Of a DNA stretch of 64,000 nucleotides, positions 50,422-59,799 are shown piece after piece (the stretch's first letter is position 1; every line of letters begins with the position of its first letter). A program made the translations under genes and the position numbers. The notes under the pieces are model-generated. The model saw only the letters and a program-made list of their open reading frames with translations. It did not search any database and was not told the DNA's origin. Source of the DNA: Candidatus Cloacimonadota bacterium (lineage in GTDB: Bacteria > Cloacimonadota > Cloacimonadia > Cloacimonadales > JAIOQZ01). The DNA lies in the NCBI GenBank assembly GCA_021108395.1, contig JAIOQZ010000023.1:62001-126000 (forward strand), read 5' to 3'.

Positions 50422-51126
50422 TTAGCTTTTCTCAACCGGCTGAGACCGCAGGAAATTGCGGAAAATCAGCCGGTTTTGCGTGTCGTAGACCTCCTGCTCG
50501 ATAGGCAGGTCACGGGCAAGGCGGCGGGCGTCTTCGTACTTTTCTTTATTGCGGCGGGTTTTATCGCGGGCCACATCCAGAGTATATTCGGGATGGAACT
50601 GCGTGCCCCACACCGGCAGGTCGCGGTATTGAACGGCTTGCACACGGCAGGGCTCGCCCGTGGCGATAACGCGGAACTCCGGCGGCAGGCCGCTCACCTC
50701 CTCGAAGTGCGAGCACAGCGACACCAGCCTGCGCGCCCCTTCCCCACCGATGCCGACGAAAAGCGGGTTGGGCATTAACTGGATGCTTTGCAGCCCGAAC
50801 TCGGCGCAGCGGATAATGTTCTGTATGCCGGCCAGCGACCGCACAACCATCTGATGTCCGTAGCAAATGCCAAGCACACACCGCCCCCGCGCAACGAAAT
50901 CGCGGATGATGCCCTCGATCAGATCGTCGTTCTCGTGTGGTTCGCCGGCCATAAGCCCAGAACCTGAGATGAGCAGATGCGTGAATGCTTCGAGGTCGCC
51001 GGCGGGTGGCCAATCGGCGGTGCGAACGTGAGTATAACCGCCTGAGCCGAATATCTTGTCCATAGCGCGAACGAAGTTGCCCGATGGACCGATGATGGTG
51101 TCGAGAACGAGAAGATTGCTTCGCAT
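50422..51126 (-). CDS. Class I glutamine amidotransferase-like protein
   Basis: 234 aa. The nucleophile elbow ILGICYGHQMVV (Cys88) and GTQFHPEYTLDV (His and Glu) give the full glutamine-amidotransferase triad. Stand-alone members related to the GuaA glutaminase domain act as amidases or gamma-glutamyl peptidases; the synthetase partner is absent here. AGGAG precedes the ATG. Converges with the YwqK-like gene across 10 bp. Substrate unknown. Confidence 0.85.
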   Translation of the reverse strand: MRSNLLVLDTIIGPSGNFVRAMDKIFGSGGYTHVRTADWPPAGDLEAFTHLLISGSGLMAGEPHENDDLIEGIIRDFVARGRCVLGICYGHQMVVRSLAGIQNIIRCAEFGLQSIQLMPNPLFVGIGGEGARRLVSLCSHFEEVSGLPPEFRVIATGEPCRVQAVQYRDLPVWGTQFHPEYTLDVARDKTRRNKEKYEDARRLARDLPIEQEVYDTQNRLIFRNFLRSQPVEKS

Positions 51127-51194
51127 GACGGCTCCTTTGTCTTTGTCCCGCGCTGTCTACCTTGCCCAGGCTATGAGCGAGAGACACTGTGTGT

Positions 51195-51695
51195 CTATTC
51201 GTCGTCTCGCGGCAAGTCGCTTCCAGAGGCGGGGCTTGCTTCAAGAGCCTGTTCGCGCTGGTGCATACGGTCGGCCGCTTCTTTGGCTCGCGGGTCATTG
51301 TGCATCACGGTGCGCCAGAACCCCAGCAACAAATTCACTCCAGAGGCGGCGATGCAGCCCAGCAGGACATAATGCGTCCACACGGCCAGAGGAAACAACC
51401 ACATGCTCGATAGCATCAACGCAATGCCCACTACGAGAAAGCCCAGGCCGAGAACGAAGAATTTGAAGCCGGTGCGACGGTAGGCCAGGTCGTTGTATTG
51501 CACAGCGATGTCAAGGTACTGGTCGGTGTCATCTGCGCTCATGCCGCTTTCCAGCAGTTCACGACGCAGCTCGTCCTCGCCGCGGCCATTGAGAAGCGCA
51601 TCGGCGGTTTCCTTGAGGCGCTCGATCATCTCATCATTGCTTTGTGTGTCATTCATAGTGTCAAAATTGGGCAGGGATTCACCTGCGTCAAGCAT
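51195..51695 (-). CDS. Two-helix membrane protein of unknown function
   Basis: About 166 aa: a cytoplasmic N-terminal helical region rich in acidic residues (MIERLKETADALLNGRGEDE), two membrane helices (FFVLGLGFLVVGIALMLSSM and VWTHYVLLGCIAASGVNLLL) and an Ala-rich tail. The start is uncertain: ATG 51695 is six bases past the upstream stop, ATG 51656 begins MNDTQSND; neither has a good ribosome binding site. Likely cotranscribed with the PKD protein upstream. Confidence 0.6.
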   Translation of the reverse strand: MLDAGESLPNFDTMNDTQSNDEMIERLKETADALLNGRGEDELRRELLESGMSADDTDQYLDIAVQYNDLAYRRTGFKFFVLGLGFLVVGIALMLSSMWLFPLAVWTHYVLLGCIAASGVNLLLGFWRTVMHNDPRAKEAADRMHQREQALEASPASGSDLPRDDE

Positions 51696-51701
51696 TTCAG
51701 G

Positions 51702-53642
51702 CTACTTCAACAGCACTACTCGGCGGGTGAGCATGCCTCTGGGCGCGGTCAATCGCAGCAGATAAACCCCGCTGGCGCAGTAGCGGCCATTGTCGTCACG
51801 GCCATCCCAGTGCAGCAGGTGGCTTCCGGTTGGCATCGTGCCGGACAGCAGCCTGCGAACCCGGCGGCCCCGGATGTCGAACAGTTCGAGGCTTACAGCC
51901 CCCGGAAGCGGCAGCGAGAACGATATGCCTGCTCCCAATCGCAACGGATTGGGCAGGTGCAAGGCAAGGCCGGCGGGAACGGACATCTCTTCTGTGCTCA
52001 TCGCCACTTCCACGTTCCACGTCACCTCCAGTTCGGTCTGAGTGTCGGCCACCAGGCAAGTGACTGCCACATCGCCCAAGTCGGAGAAGGTGTGCGTGAA
52101 GTCAGCCTCGGTCTGGCCGGTGGATGCGCCGTCGAGTAGCCAGCTATAGCCAAAAGGGGTGTCGGGGTCGTAGGCGTTGACCGTAAAAGTCTGCTGTGCG
52201 CCCTGCGAGAGGGTGAATGCGGTCTGCTCCGGCTCCCAGCTCTCGATGACCGGCGGCAGGTTTTCCCACACCAGTACGCAGTCTTCGCAGGTATAGCTGT
52301 TTGTATGCCCTTCACCCTCCACCTCGAGGGTGACTGCGAAGATGCCCGGCTGGTTGTAGGTCCAGCTCGTGGCGCTGCCAAAGGCGTCGAACACGCCGTC
52401 GCCGGTGAAGTCCCAGCGGTACTCCTGCACAGGGCCTGTGGCAGTTGCAGTGAATATCGTCTCGATGGGCGCATGGCCAAAATCAGGCTCTGCTGTAAAA
52501 TCCGCATACAGCGGCACATAGACGGCGAGCAGAAAGTTGGTGTCGCCTTGCGAGGTTAATGTCCTGATGGCCGTGTACAGCAGGTTGCCCGATGACCACT
52601 GCAAACCGATGAACTTTGACCAGTCGTTGAAGGCATACGAGTTCGACCATCTGGATGTGCCTTGCATGTCCAGACACCACAGCAGTCCCGAAACATCGCC
52701 CGCTTCGGAAGTCGAGCCGCCGAGATAGATATAGCCGTCTGCTCCTGCCATGCCGTTCCAGACATAGTCCGAGCCGATGCCTTGATGATACCGCATCCAT
52801 TGGAATTCGCCCAGACTGTCATAGCAATATGCAACGGGCATAAAAATATCCAGCGCATCGCTGTACTGGTTGACAACCCAGATGAAGCGGTCATCGGGCA
52901 AGGGGAAAAGGCAGCGAGAGTAGTCGTCGTACACCGTCTGCACAGTCAGCGACCACAGGCTGTCGCCGGCGGCGTCAAACGCTGCCAGCGCGGCGTCCAG
53001 GTTCGGGTCGTCGGTTGTGTGAGCATCCACCAGCACGAGGTTGTCGCCCAGCGTTATCAGCTCGGTCGCCGCAATCATCGACGACGAGTTGACGCGGCGA
53101 GTCCACACCGTATCGCCAGCGGCGTCCAGCCTCATCAGGATGGGCTGAAGGGTATCTTGAATCACGGCATACAGGTCGTTGCCTCGGTTGGCGATGTGCG
53201 TCCCGCTCGCTTCGCCGAAATCGTCAATCTGCTTTGTCCACAGGGTGTCACCGACAGTATTCAGTCGCACAATGAAGGGCCGGAGGCTGTCCGGCGCATC
53301 CCGTCGCGAGGTGATGAAGACGCAACCGCCGTCAGTCAGGCCGCAGAGGTCGCCGTCCTGAGAGGAATAGGCGTATCCGACCGGTGGCAGCGAAAAAGCG
53401 GACAGGCTGTCGAGCGCGAGGTTATAGCGGGTGATGAGCGGTTCCTGCGAATAGATGCGGCTGGCAACGAAGGCGTTGTCTGCGCCATCCAGCGCCAGAA
53501 CGCCATAGGCGTAGTGCGAAAGCGAGTCGCCGTGGGTAATCAGTTCAAGCTCGTAAGGAAAGGCCTGTCCGAGCAGAGGCAACCCCGCAAGCAACAGAAT
53601 GAGAGGCAGAAAACACCGAATTGCGACAGACAACCCATTCAT
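51702..53642 (-). CDS. Secreted PKD-domain protein with sorting tail
   Basis: 646 aa. Signal peptide (LPLILLLAGLPLLGQA). An N-terminal propeller-like repeat region (repeats with 'LDAAGDTVWTRRV' and 'FDAAGDSLWSLTV' units) leads to a PKD domain (WDFTGDGVFDAFGSATSWTY) and a second Ig-like domain. The sorting module follows (LFDIRGRRVRRLL, CASGVYLLRL, RRVVLLK), with LHLPNPLRLGAGISFSL where others have NPFNP. Probably exported to the cell surface; ligand unknown. Confidence 0.83.
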   Translation of the reverse strand: MNGLSVAIRCFLPLILLLAGLPLLGQAFPYELELITHGDSLSHYAYGVLALDGADNAFVASRIYSQEPLITRYNLALDSLSAFSLPPVGYAYSSQDGDLCGLTDGGCVFITSRRDAPDSLRPFIVRLNTVGDTLWTKQIDDFGEASGTHIANRGNDLYAVIQDTLQPILMRLDAAGDTVWTRRVNSSSMIAATELITLGDNLVLVDAHTTDDPNLDAALAAFDAAGDSLWSLTVQTVYDDYSRCLFPLPDDRFIWVVNQYSDALDIFMPVAYCYDSLGEFQWMRYHQGIGSDYVWNGMAGADGYIYLGGSTSEAGDVSGLLWCLDMQGTSRWSNSYAFNDWSKFIGLQWSSGNLLYTAIRTLTSQGDTNFLLAVYVPLYADFTAEPDFGHAPIETIFTATATGPVQEYRWDFTGDGVFDAFGSATSWTYNQPGIFAVTLEVEGEGHTNSYTCEDCVLVWENLPPVIESWEPEQTAFTLSQGAQQTFTVNAYDPDTPFGYSWLLDGASTGQTEADFTHTFSDLGDVAVTCLVADTQTELEVTWNVEVAMSTEEMSVPAGLALHLPNPLRLGAGISFSLPLPGAVSLELFDIRGRRVRRLLSGTMPTGSHLLHWDGRDDNGRYCASGVYLLRLTAPRGMLTRRVVLLK

Positions 53643-53655
53643 CGCGTTACCCTGC

Positions 53656-53913
53656 TCAGGAGAGGATTTCCTGGCGGTCTTCCTCCATGATGAACTGTAG
53701 CAGAATGCGAAATCGCATCATCTCTTTGTCGCTGTAGATGCGAATCTTGCGGTGTGGCCGAACCTCCAGCTCGAAGTAATGGCACTCGTGGCCTTTGAGC
53801 AAGTGACGAATGGGATGCTTCCAGAAGCATTTCCGGTCAATCTGTGGCCGACCGACACGGATAACGTCGGCGAGGCTGATGACTTCACCGTCCGGCAAGG
53901 TGTAGTATTTCAT
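53656..53913 (-). CDS. Small cytoplasmic protein of unknown function
   Basis: 85 aa from MKYYTLPDGEVISL, with charged beta-strand patterns (HECHYFELEVRPHRKIRIYS) and a C-terminal helix (RFRILLQFIMEEDRQEIL). No signal or membrane segment. The start is uncertain; a TTG at 53949 gives 12 more residues. It lies 13 bp upstream of the PKD protein on the same strand. The fold is not recognised. Confidence 0.55.
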   Translation of the reverse strand: MKYYTLPDGEVISLADVIRVGRPQIDRKCFWKHPIRHLLKGHECHYFELEVRPHRKIRIYSDKEMMRFRILLQFIMEEDRQEILS

Positions 53914-53999
53914 AATCGCAAGAGTATCAGGTGGCGAGTTTTCTGGCAACTCATTTTCATTTCATTTTTTATTATCCTGCAACTATTTCGACATTTCAC

Positions 54000-54029
54000 T
54001 TGACAAGGTTAACATCACAGAGCTAACAA
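54000..54029 (+). promoter_or_regulatory. Probable promoter of the VWA protein gene
   Basis: TTGACA (54000-54005), 18 bases, TAACAA (54024-54029), about 70 bases before the ATG at 54100. The gap from 53950 is AT-rich and noncoding. Confidence 0.4.
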
Positions 54030-54099
54030 TGTATTGTATGAGTGATATATTCTGTGTCTGAATACAAATTGACCCTCAGCAATAAACAAGGGGATTGCG

Positions 54100-55665
54100 A
54101 TGAACACTCGCCGCTTGCTCTTCATCCTCGCACTTACCGCCTTTGCTATGCTCCTGAATGCGCAGGACGCCGACTCCTTGGATGTTTCCATTGTGCTCGA
54201 TGCCTCCGACAGTATGGATGGAGGCCTTCTGACAAGCGCAAAGAACGCCTCGAACCAATTCATCCAGCAGCTCGAAGTTGGTGACGAAGTGGCTGTGAGC
54301 GCCTATTCAAACCACGCCCACACTTACTACCAGATGAACCTTATCACATCGATCACGCAACTCAATGCCGTCACATCGGCTGTGAACACCATCGAAACAG
54401 ACCTGTACACCAGCATCGGCGCCGGCATGATACGCGGTCTGCTCGAAATGAACGACATCGTCAGCGTCAATCCCATCGTGGGCATGATCCTGCTTTCCGA
54501 TGGCCTCGAGAACGTCGTCCCGATGGTTTCACAGGTGATTGGAGGCGTTCCTGGCATCGTCGATATTCACACCGTCGGCTATGGCAGTGACTGCGACCAG
54601 GGCCTCATGGTGGCAATCGCCAACGCCACAGGCGGCAGTTACCACTATGCCGAAACCACAGGCATCACCCAGATTGTCCAGGACATCTGGGCCGATCTTA
54701 TCTGTGGTGATGTCAACATGGCTCGCTGGGGCGTCATCGGCGCCAACCGGCCCGCAACCGTGATGCATCCTGTAACCATCCATCGTGGCATGGGCGAGGT
54801 GATGTTCAACCTCTGCTGGTCCAACAGCGACGCCAACCTGGGCTTGCGCCTCGTCGCCCCCGACGGCACCGTGTACGACCCGGCGCACCTCCTGCCTGCC
54901 GACATCGAGTACAGACTGTGGCCCACCCAGGCATTCTTCCGCTTCGACAATCCGCAAGAAGGCCAGTGGTCGGCACTCATTGATCCAGTCGGCGCGCTGG
55001 AAGTGTCTGAGGACTACTTCTTCACCGTCTCCGGCAAGTCCGACCTGAATCTCTCGCTCAACTTCGACCATCCCATCTATCAGATTGGCGACGCTGTCGG
55101 CGTCATGGCCGATCTCACCTATTGCGGCAACTCGATCTCCGACGCCCAGATCACCGCGGTGGTCGAGCGCACCGACGGTAGCAGCATCGAGTTTCCGCTG
55201 ACCGCTTCGCAGTTCGTCGGCGAGGGACGGGGGCAATATTTCGGCAGCTTCATCGCCCAGTATGATGACAGCTACACTGTGCGGCTCTATGCCCAGGGCA
55301 GCACCAGCGACGGCGCTTTCACGCGCACTCGTGGCCGCTCCACCTACGTTGGCTCCATCCCGCAGTTCGATGCTGTCGCTCCAGGCCTTTTGCAGCTCAG
55401 CGCCGAGAACTACCCCAACCCCTTCAATCCCAGCACGACAATCAGCTTCAACATACCGGCAGAAGCGCCCGTCACCCTCGAAATATACAACGTGCGCGGT
55501 CAGCATGTGCGCACCCTGGTGAACGAAACGCTCCCCGCAGGTACGCACCAAGCCGTGTGGAACGGTGACGACGCCAACGGCGCACCCGTGGCCAGCGGCA
55601 TTTACTTCTTCAAAATAGGTTCGGGTCGCTACACCGCAACCAAGAAGATGATTCTGCTGAAATAA
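54100..55665 (+). CDS. Secreted von Willebrand factor A-domain protein with sorting tail
   Basis: 521 aa. Signal peptide (LLFILALTAFAMLLNAQ). The VWA domain occupies about 27-205, with the MIDAS motif DASDSM, TSIGAGMIRGLLEM and ILLSDGLENV. A region resembling the C-terminal parts of chloride-channel-type VWA proteins follows, then the sorting module (NYPNPFNPSTTISFNIP, EIYNVRGQHVRTLV, GIYFFKI, KKMILLK). AAGGGGA precedes the ATG. Metal-dependent protein adhesion at the surface is the usual role. Confidence 0.88.
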   Translation: MNTRRLLFILALTAFAMLLNAQDADSLDVSIVLDASDSMDGGLLTSAKNASNQFIQQLEVGDEVAVSAYSNHAHTYYQMNLITSITQLNAVTSAVNTIETDLYTSIGAGMIRGLLEMNDIVSVNPIVGMILLSDGLENVVPMVSQVIGGVPGIVDIHTVGYGSDCDQGLMVAIANATGGSYHYAETTGITQIVQDIWADLICGDVNMARWGVIGANRPATVMHPVTIHRGMGEVMFNLCWSNSDANLGLRLVAPDGTVYDPAHLLPADIEYRLWPTQAFFRFDNPQEGQWSALIDPVGALEVSEDYFFTVSGKSDLNLSLNFDHPIYQIGDAVGVMADLTYCGNSISDAQITAVVERTDGSSIEFPLTASQFVGEGRGQYFGSFIAQYDDSYTVRLYAQGSTSDGAFTRTRGRSTYVGSIPQFDAVAPGLLQLSAENYPNPFNPSTTISFNIPAEAPVTLEIYNVRGQHVRTLVNETLPAGTHQAVWNGDDANGAPVASGIYFFKIGSGRYTATKKMILLK

Positions 55666-55681
55666 ACCCGCACAACCTTTG

Positions 55682-55707
55682 GGCCGCTCTTTGGGCGGCC
55701 TTTTTTT
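55682..55707 (+). terminator. Intrinsic terminator after the VWA gene
   Basis: GGCCGC-TCTTTGG-GCGGCC followed by TTTTTTT, 17 bases after the stop. The rest of 55708-55863 is noncoding and includes a GGGGC/GCCCC hairpin near 55742. Confidence 0.88.
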
Positions 55708-55863
55708 ATATCAGCTATTTGAAGGATGCGTAAGGAAGGTTCAGGGGCAGCGCCCCCGCCTGTGTTGCACCACACTTGTGTCTTTTCTATGACGGGACAA
55801 TGAAAAAAACTTGCCAACTCATCCTTTTGTACAAAAATGCCATTAAGTCATTCTGGAGGGCAT

Positions 55864-56331
55864 ATGTATTGTAGTAATTGTGGGACTGAAGTTCCAGTCG
55901 ATGCCATCGCCTGCGGCAAATGCGGCTGGAATCCACGCAAAGGTACGAAGTACTGTTGGAACTGCGGCACCGAACCAGAAATTGGTGCCATCATGTGCGT
56001 TAAATGCGGTGCAGCATTAAAGGAGACAAAAGTGTCAACTGAAGCGAAAAACAACAAGATTCTGGTCGGCCTCATCGCGATTTTCTTTGGCTGGCTTGGC
56101 ATTCACAAGTTCATCATGGGCTACACCAACCCAGGGCTCATCATGTGCATCGGCTCGGTCGCCAGCCTCGTCGTCGCCACCCTGTTGGCCTGGCTCATCC
56201 TGCCTATGGTTCTGTATATCGTGCCATTCGGCATGTCCGTTATCGGCCTCATTGAGGGTATCATATACCTCACCAAGACCGATGAGGAATATCAGCGCAT
56301 CTATGTGGATGGCCAGAAGTTCTGGTTCTAA
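55864..56331 (+). CDS. Double zinc-ribbon TM2-domain membrane protein
   Basis: 155 aa. Two CxxC zinc-ribbon pairs (YCSNCGTEVP with CGKCGW; YCWNCGTEPE with CVKCGA), then a TM2 domain: GLIAIFFGWLGIHKFIMGYT followed by helices to GLIEGIIYLTKTDEEYQRIY. TM2 proteins are small two-helix membrane proteins of unclear role. CTGGAGG before MYCSNCG fixes the start at 55864. Confidence 0.88.
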   Translation: MYCSNCGTEVPVDAIACGKCGWNPRKGTKYCWNCGTEPEIGAIMCVKCGAALKETKVSTEAKNNKILVGLIAIFFGWLGIHKFIMGYTNPGLIMCIGSVASLVVATLLAWLILPMVLYIVPFGMSVIGLIEGIIYLTKTDEEYQRIYVDGQKFWF

Positions 56332-56347
56332 TCGTTTTCATATTACG

Positions 56348-56380
56348 AAAACCCCCGCTTATATTGAGCGGGGGTTTTTT
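56348..56380. terminator. Bidirectional intrinsic terminator
   Basis: AAAACCCCCGCT-TATATTG-AGCGGGGGTTTTTT between two convergent genes. It has A and T tracts on both sides, so it can end both transcripts. Confidence 0.9.
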
Positions 56381-56391
56381 CTTTGTGGAAG

Positions 56392-58608
56392 TTACTTGAG
56401 CAACAGCATCCGTTGAGTGTGGCTCGTGCCGCCTGCTTCCATGCGCAGCAGGTAAACCCCCGAAGCACAGCCTTCGGCCTCCCAGGTGACGGTGTGCTCG
56501 CCGGCGTCGCGGGGTTCGTCCACCAGCTGGGCCACGAAGCGGCCACGCACGTCGTAAACGCACAGTGTGGTGTGGGCTGGTTCTGTCAGGCTGAAGGCGA
56601 TGCTCGTGCTGGGGTTGAACGGATTGGGCCGGTTGCCCAGCAGTCGCGGCGCGGTGAACGGCGCTTCGTCGCCGCCGGTGGCGCTTTCGCCCCAGTGCCA
56701 TAGCTGCAACGTGCCGGTGACGTGCTGCGGGTTGGCGATGGCGCAGCCATTGTCCAACCAGGCTGCCCAGGTTTGCCCTACCGGTATGTTAAACACGTCC
56801 TCTCCGCTGGTGGACTGATACTGCGTGTGGAAGCTGTCGAACAGCATTGGCAACTGGTAGAACAGGTAGGAGTCGCCGGGGCCGACGAACCAGTTGACCG
56901 AGCCACCCTCGCCGGCGTGTTTGTAGAACAGCGGTCGCGTGCCTGTCTCGTCGATGTCGTCCCAAGTGACGATGCCGCTGACGACCTGCCCCACCGTCTC
57001 GTATTGCACGATGAATTTCCAGTCGTCAGTGTCGTCGTCCGGCTCGTTCACGGGGTTATACTCAGGCCAGGGCATGTCACCGGCGATGGGCGCTAAAAAG
57101 GTGTATTCGCCGCCGGGCGGCATGTTCTGAACCAGCAGGGCGTATTCGTCTTCGTCCACCGGGTAGTGGCCCAGTGGCGTCGAGACGTGCATGTAGTAGT
57201 CGCGGGCGTCGCCGACGATGAACACGCAGATGCCCTCGTTGTCGGTGAAGCCGACCATGTCGCTGCGCAGCGATCCGTCCATGATGGCGAGGATGATGCG
57301 TGCGCCGTCGATGGGCCGGTCGAACCAGTCATCGACGTGTATCTCGAGGGTGCCGACGTCCTCGGAGTAACGCTCGGTGACGCTGGTGAGGAAGCCGTCG
57401 GAGCGGATATCGAACGCGGTGCCCAGCACTCTGCCCCAGCCGTTTTCGTACACCAGCGGATTGTTGATGTAGCCGTTCACCGGCTCCCACGCCACCCATT
57501 CGCTCTCCCAGAACTCGTTCCAGGTGTGGTCGTTGCTGATGGTGAGGATGCTGGTGCAGGGAATGAGCGCCGTGCGGGCGGCGGCGGCGGTGATGTCGGC
57601 GTGTTCGCCGCAGCGACCGATGTGCTTGCGATAGATGCGCACCGGCTGATGCGGGCGCTCGTTGTTCGAGGTGAACGACATCGAATCGTTCACCCACTGC
57701 TGCACCGCCATGATGGCGTTGTCTGTGCTGCCGTCGCGCGCCCACATGTACTGCACGCCGTCCAACATGTCGGACAGCAGCGGGTAGTTGTCGTCGGCGT
57801 GAGTCCAGAACCACTCGCGCCAGAACTCGCCGTCCGCGTCGATGTTGTTCACATGCGTGTTGTTGTTCTCGATGACGTCAGGGTCGATGTAGGTGGGGAT
57901 GTCGTCGGTAATCTTGGGATGCACCAGGCACCAGTAGTAGATGTCGCGGGGGACGTCTATCTGCTCCACCTCGCCGTCCTCGTTCAGGCGGGTATAGCGC
58001 GTGGTTGACCAGTAATCGTCGTCTGGCCAGGCGCCCGTGTCGATGATCTCGACGTAGTCCAGCGCCGTGTCGATCTCGTACAGCAGCTCCGCATTCTGCA
58101 CGAACAGCTCAGGGAAGCTCCACTCGCTGCCGAAGAACTCGGTGCTGGTGTGCGCCACGCAAAAGGCTATCTCGTCCACCAGCGGGTTGTCGGCGTCGTT
58201 GATGATGCCGGCCCAGGTGTTCTGGTCAACGCTGCTGAGCTGGCAGAGCACGTTGGCGAGGTCGGTGCGCAGCCACGCGGGAGCGCGCTGAATGGCCTGG
58301 TCGGACGCATAGGTGAGGCCGTCGGCGCTCTGCACCAGCGACGCTATGCTGTTTTGCCAGCGCAGGCCCACATGCCCGCCGGCGTGCAGCAGCACATCCA
58401 GCGGCCATTCTTCGGCGATGTACCATTCCTCGCGGTCGAGGGGTTGCGGGTGGGCTTCCGGCTGGGGGGTGGTTTCCTCCGGCGCCACGTAGGTAGGCGC
58501 CTGCTCTCCGGCATACGCTCCCGGCGGCAGCGGCAGGGATTGCGTGAGGGGCGTGGCGAATGCGCTAACAAAGGATGCTACAAGAACACATGCAATAAGG
58601 AGTCTCAT
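56392..58608 (-). CDS. Secreted transglutaminase-fold protein with sorting tail
   Basis: 738 aa. Signal peptide (LLIACVLVASFVSAFA). A long N-terminal region leads to a transglutaminase-like core with Cys in IGRCGEHADITAAAA and His in NDHTWNEFWESEWVAWEP; Glu stands where the third catalytic Asp is usual. It is probably a protease or amidase of that fold. Beta domains follow (VDDWFDRPIDGARI), then the tail NRPNPFNPSTSIAFSL, VYDVRGRFVAQLV and RMLLLK. The start is the ATG at 58608 after AGGTATAGACAA; the frame extends upstream into the DUF3883 gene. Confidence 0.85.
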   Translation of the reverse strand: MRLLIACVLVASFVSAFATPLTQSLPLPPGAYAGEQAPTYVAPEETTPQPEAHPQPLDREEWYIAEEWPLDVLLHAGGHVGLRWQNSIASLVQSADGLTYASDQAIQRAPAWLRTDLANVLCQLSSVDQNTWAGIINDADNPLVDEIAFCVAHTSTEFFGSEWSFPELFVQNAELLYEIDTALDYVEIIDTGAWPDDDYWSTTRYTRLNEDGEVEQIDVPRDIYYWCLVHPKITDDIPTYIDPDVIENNNTHVNNIDADGEFWREWFWTHADDNYPLLSDMLDGVQYMWARDGSTDNAIMAVQQWVNDSMSFTSNNERPHQPVRIYRKHIGRCGEHADITAAAARTALIPCTSILTISNDHTWNEFWESEWVAWEPVNGYINNPLVYENGWGRVLGTAFDIRSDGFLTSVTERYSEDVGTLEIHVDDWFDRPIDGARIILAIMDGSLRSDMVGFTDNEGICVFIVGDARDYYMHVSTPLGHYPVDEDEYALLVQNMPPGGEYTFLAPIAGDMPWPEYNPVNEPDDDTDDWKFIVQYETVGQVVSGIVTWDDIDETGTRPLFYKHAGEGGSVNWFVGPGDSYLFYQLPMLFDSFHTQYQSTSGEDVFNIPVGQTWAAWLDNGCAIANPQHVTGTLQLWHWGESATGGDEAPFTAPRLLGNRPNPFNPSTSIAFSLTEPAHTTLCVYDVRGRFVAQLVDEPRDAGEHTVTWEAEGCASGVYLLRMEAGGTSHTQRMLLLK

Positions 58609-58612
58609 TTGT

Positions 58613-59791
58613 CTATACCTCTTTTGTTTTGTAGTTAATGTGATAGTTAACAGTTTGCTTACAGAAGTGATTACCGAAATTACAGCTTCTGCATCGCCAT
58701 ATCTTTGGTGCGTTGAAAACTCTGAAAACGAAGTAGAACCAGTATTGATCACCAAGCTCTATCGATTTCGCAAGCTCATTTGCAGTTATATAGAAGCCAT
58801 TGCGAAAATCTGAACTGGTTGTTGTTTTCACTTCGATATATTTCGTAGTCCCATCATGTTCAGTAATTTTTATATCATATCCAAGATGATCTTCTCGTTC
58901 TGACACGTGATCAATGCGTTGATCTACATCTGTGCAACCGATTTTCTTCAATCTTATCGCTTCTTTTCGAACAACAATATCTTCACCCAACTTCCCAATT
59001 TCCTGAAGCCTCAAATTATGTTTTTGCCAGTCACGCTTACCTTTTGATCGAGAATAGCGATTCATTTGAGTAGGTATCGGAGGACTGTCTAAGAATGTAG
59101 CGCCTAACTCGGGCAAGTCTTTAGATAAAATTGGTGCTTTACGATTGTGAAGCTTGGATAAGTCGATAATTGAACGTGTAAAGGCGTATATAGAAATATC
59201 TAATCCATTGTCTTCGATCAACTCTTGATAGAAATTATTTATTTCACGCTGCAAAAGAAAGAGAGTACCTTTAGTAATATTTAACTCTATATCCAAGAAA
59301 AAAGAATAGCATTTAAGATAATTTTCTGAAAAGAGATTAATGTATTGATCCGGGTAATACAAAAAAAGAAGCTTATGTTTAAATGTTGGAGCTAATCTGT
59401 TAGCTCTGATAGCTTCATCATTTTTATCTCTGGAAGCAATTAGAAGATCGTAGATTTCGTCTTTAACGGCAACGAAAACATCTGTTAGATTTGCCCCCCA
59501 TCTCCGTGCAAATATAAATTTCCCGTCTGCTTTTCTGCAATAAACACCAAATTTTGGCGCACGCCCTCCCTGCATACTTCCCAGTCTATTTGTTTCATAT
59601 TCTAATTTGTAACAGAAAGAATTGTGATTGTTTTTGCCTATAATATATTCATCTATAGAGAGTTCCTTTATCTGCTCTAAAGGGAATGTTTCAACAAATG
59701 ATTTACGAAGTGCTTCTGATTCAGCCCACTCCTCTGCCTTATCCTTTTGCCACTTCTTTGCATTAGCTGCTATTGCATCAACTTTGCTCAC
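58613..59791 (-). CDS. McrB-N-like domain fused to a DUF3883 nuclease-like domain
   Basis: 392 aa, markedly AT-rich. Residues about 35-185 match the region that precedes the AAA+ module in some McrB-type restriction proteins (SIDEYIIGKNNHNSFCYKLE, GGRAPKFGVY, FKHKLLFLYYPDQYINLFSE). Residues about 265-365 are DUF3883, with LGEDIVVRKEA, a GYDI strand (Asp306) and YIEVKTT (E320-V-K322), a PD-(D/E)xK-like nuclease signature. No ATPase or methylase is adjacent. The GTG start is eight bases after the upstream stop and follows GGGGGGGG. Likely a horizontally acquired defence-type protein; the function is inferred. Confidence 0.8.
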   Translation of the reverse strand: MSKVDAIAANAKKWQKDKAEEWAESEALRKSFVETFPLEQIKELSIDEYIIGKNNHNSFCYKLEYETNRLGSMQGGRAPKFGVYCRKADGKFIFARRWGANLTDVFVAVKDEIYDLLIASRDKNDEAIRANRLAPTFKHKLLFLYYPDQYINLFSENYLKCYSFFLDIELNITKGTLFLLQREINNFYQELIEDNGLDISIYAFTRSIIDLSKLHNRKAPILSKDLPELGATFLDSPPIPTQMNRYSRSKGKRDWQKHNLRLQEIGKLGEDIVVRKEAIRLKKIGCTDVDQRIDHVSEREDHLGYDIKITEHDGTTKYIEVKTTTSSDFRNGFYITANELAKSIELGDQYWFYFVFRVFNAPKIWRCRSCNFGNHFCKQTVNYHINYKTKEV

Positions 59792-59799
59792 GCCCCCCC

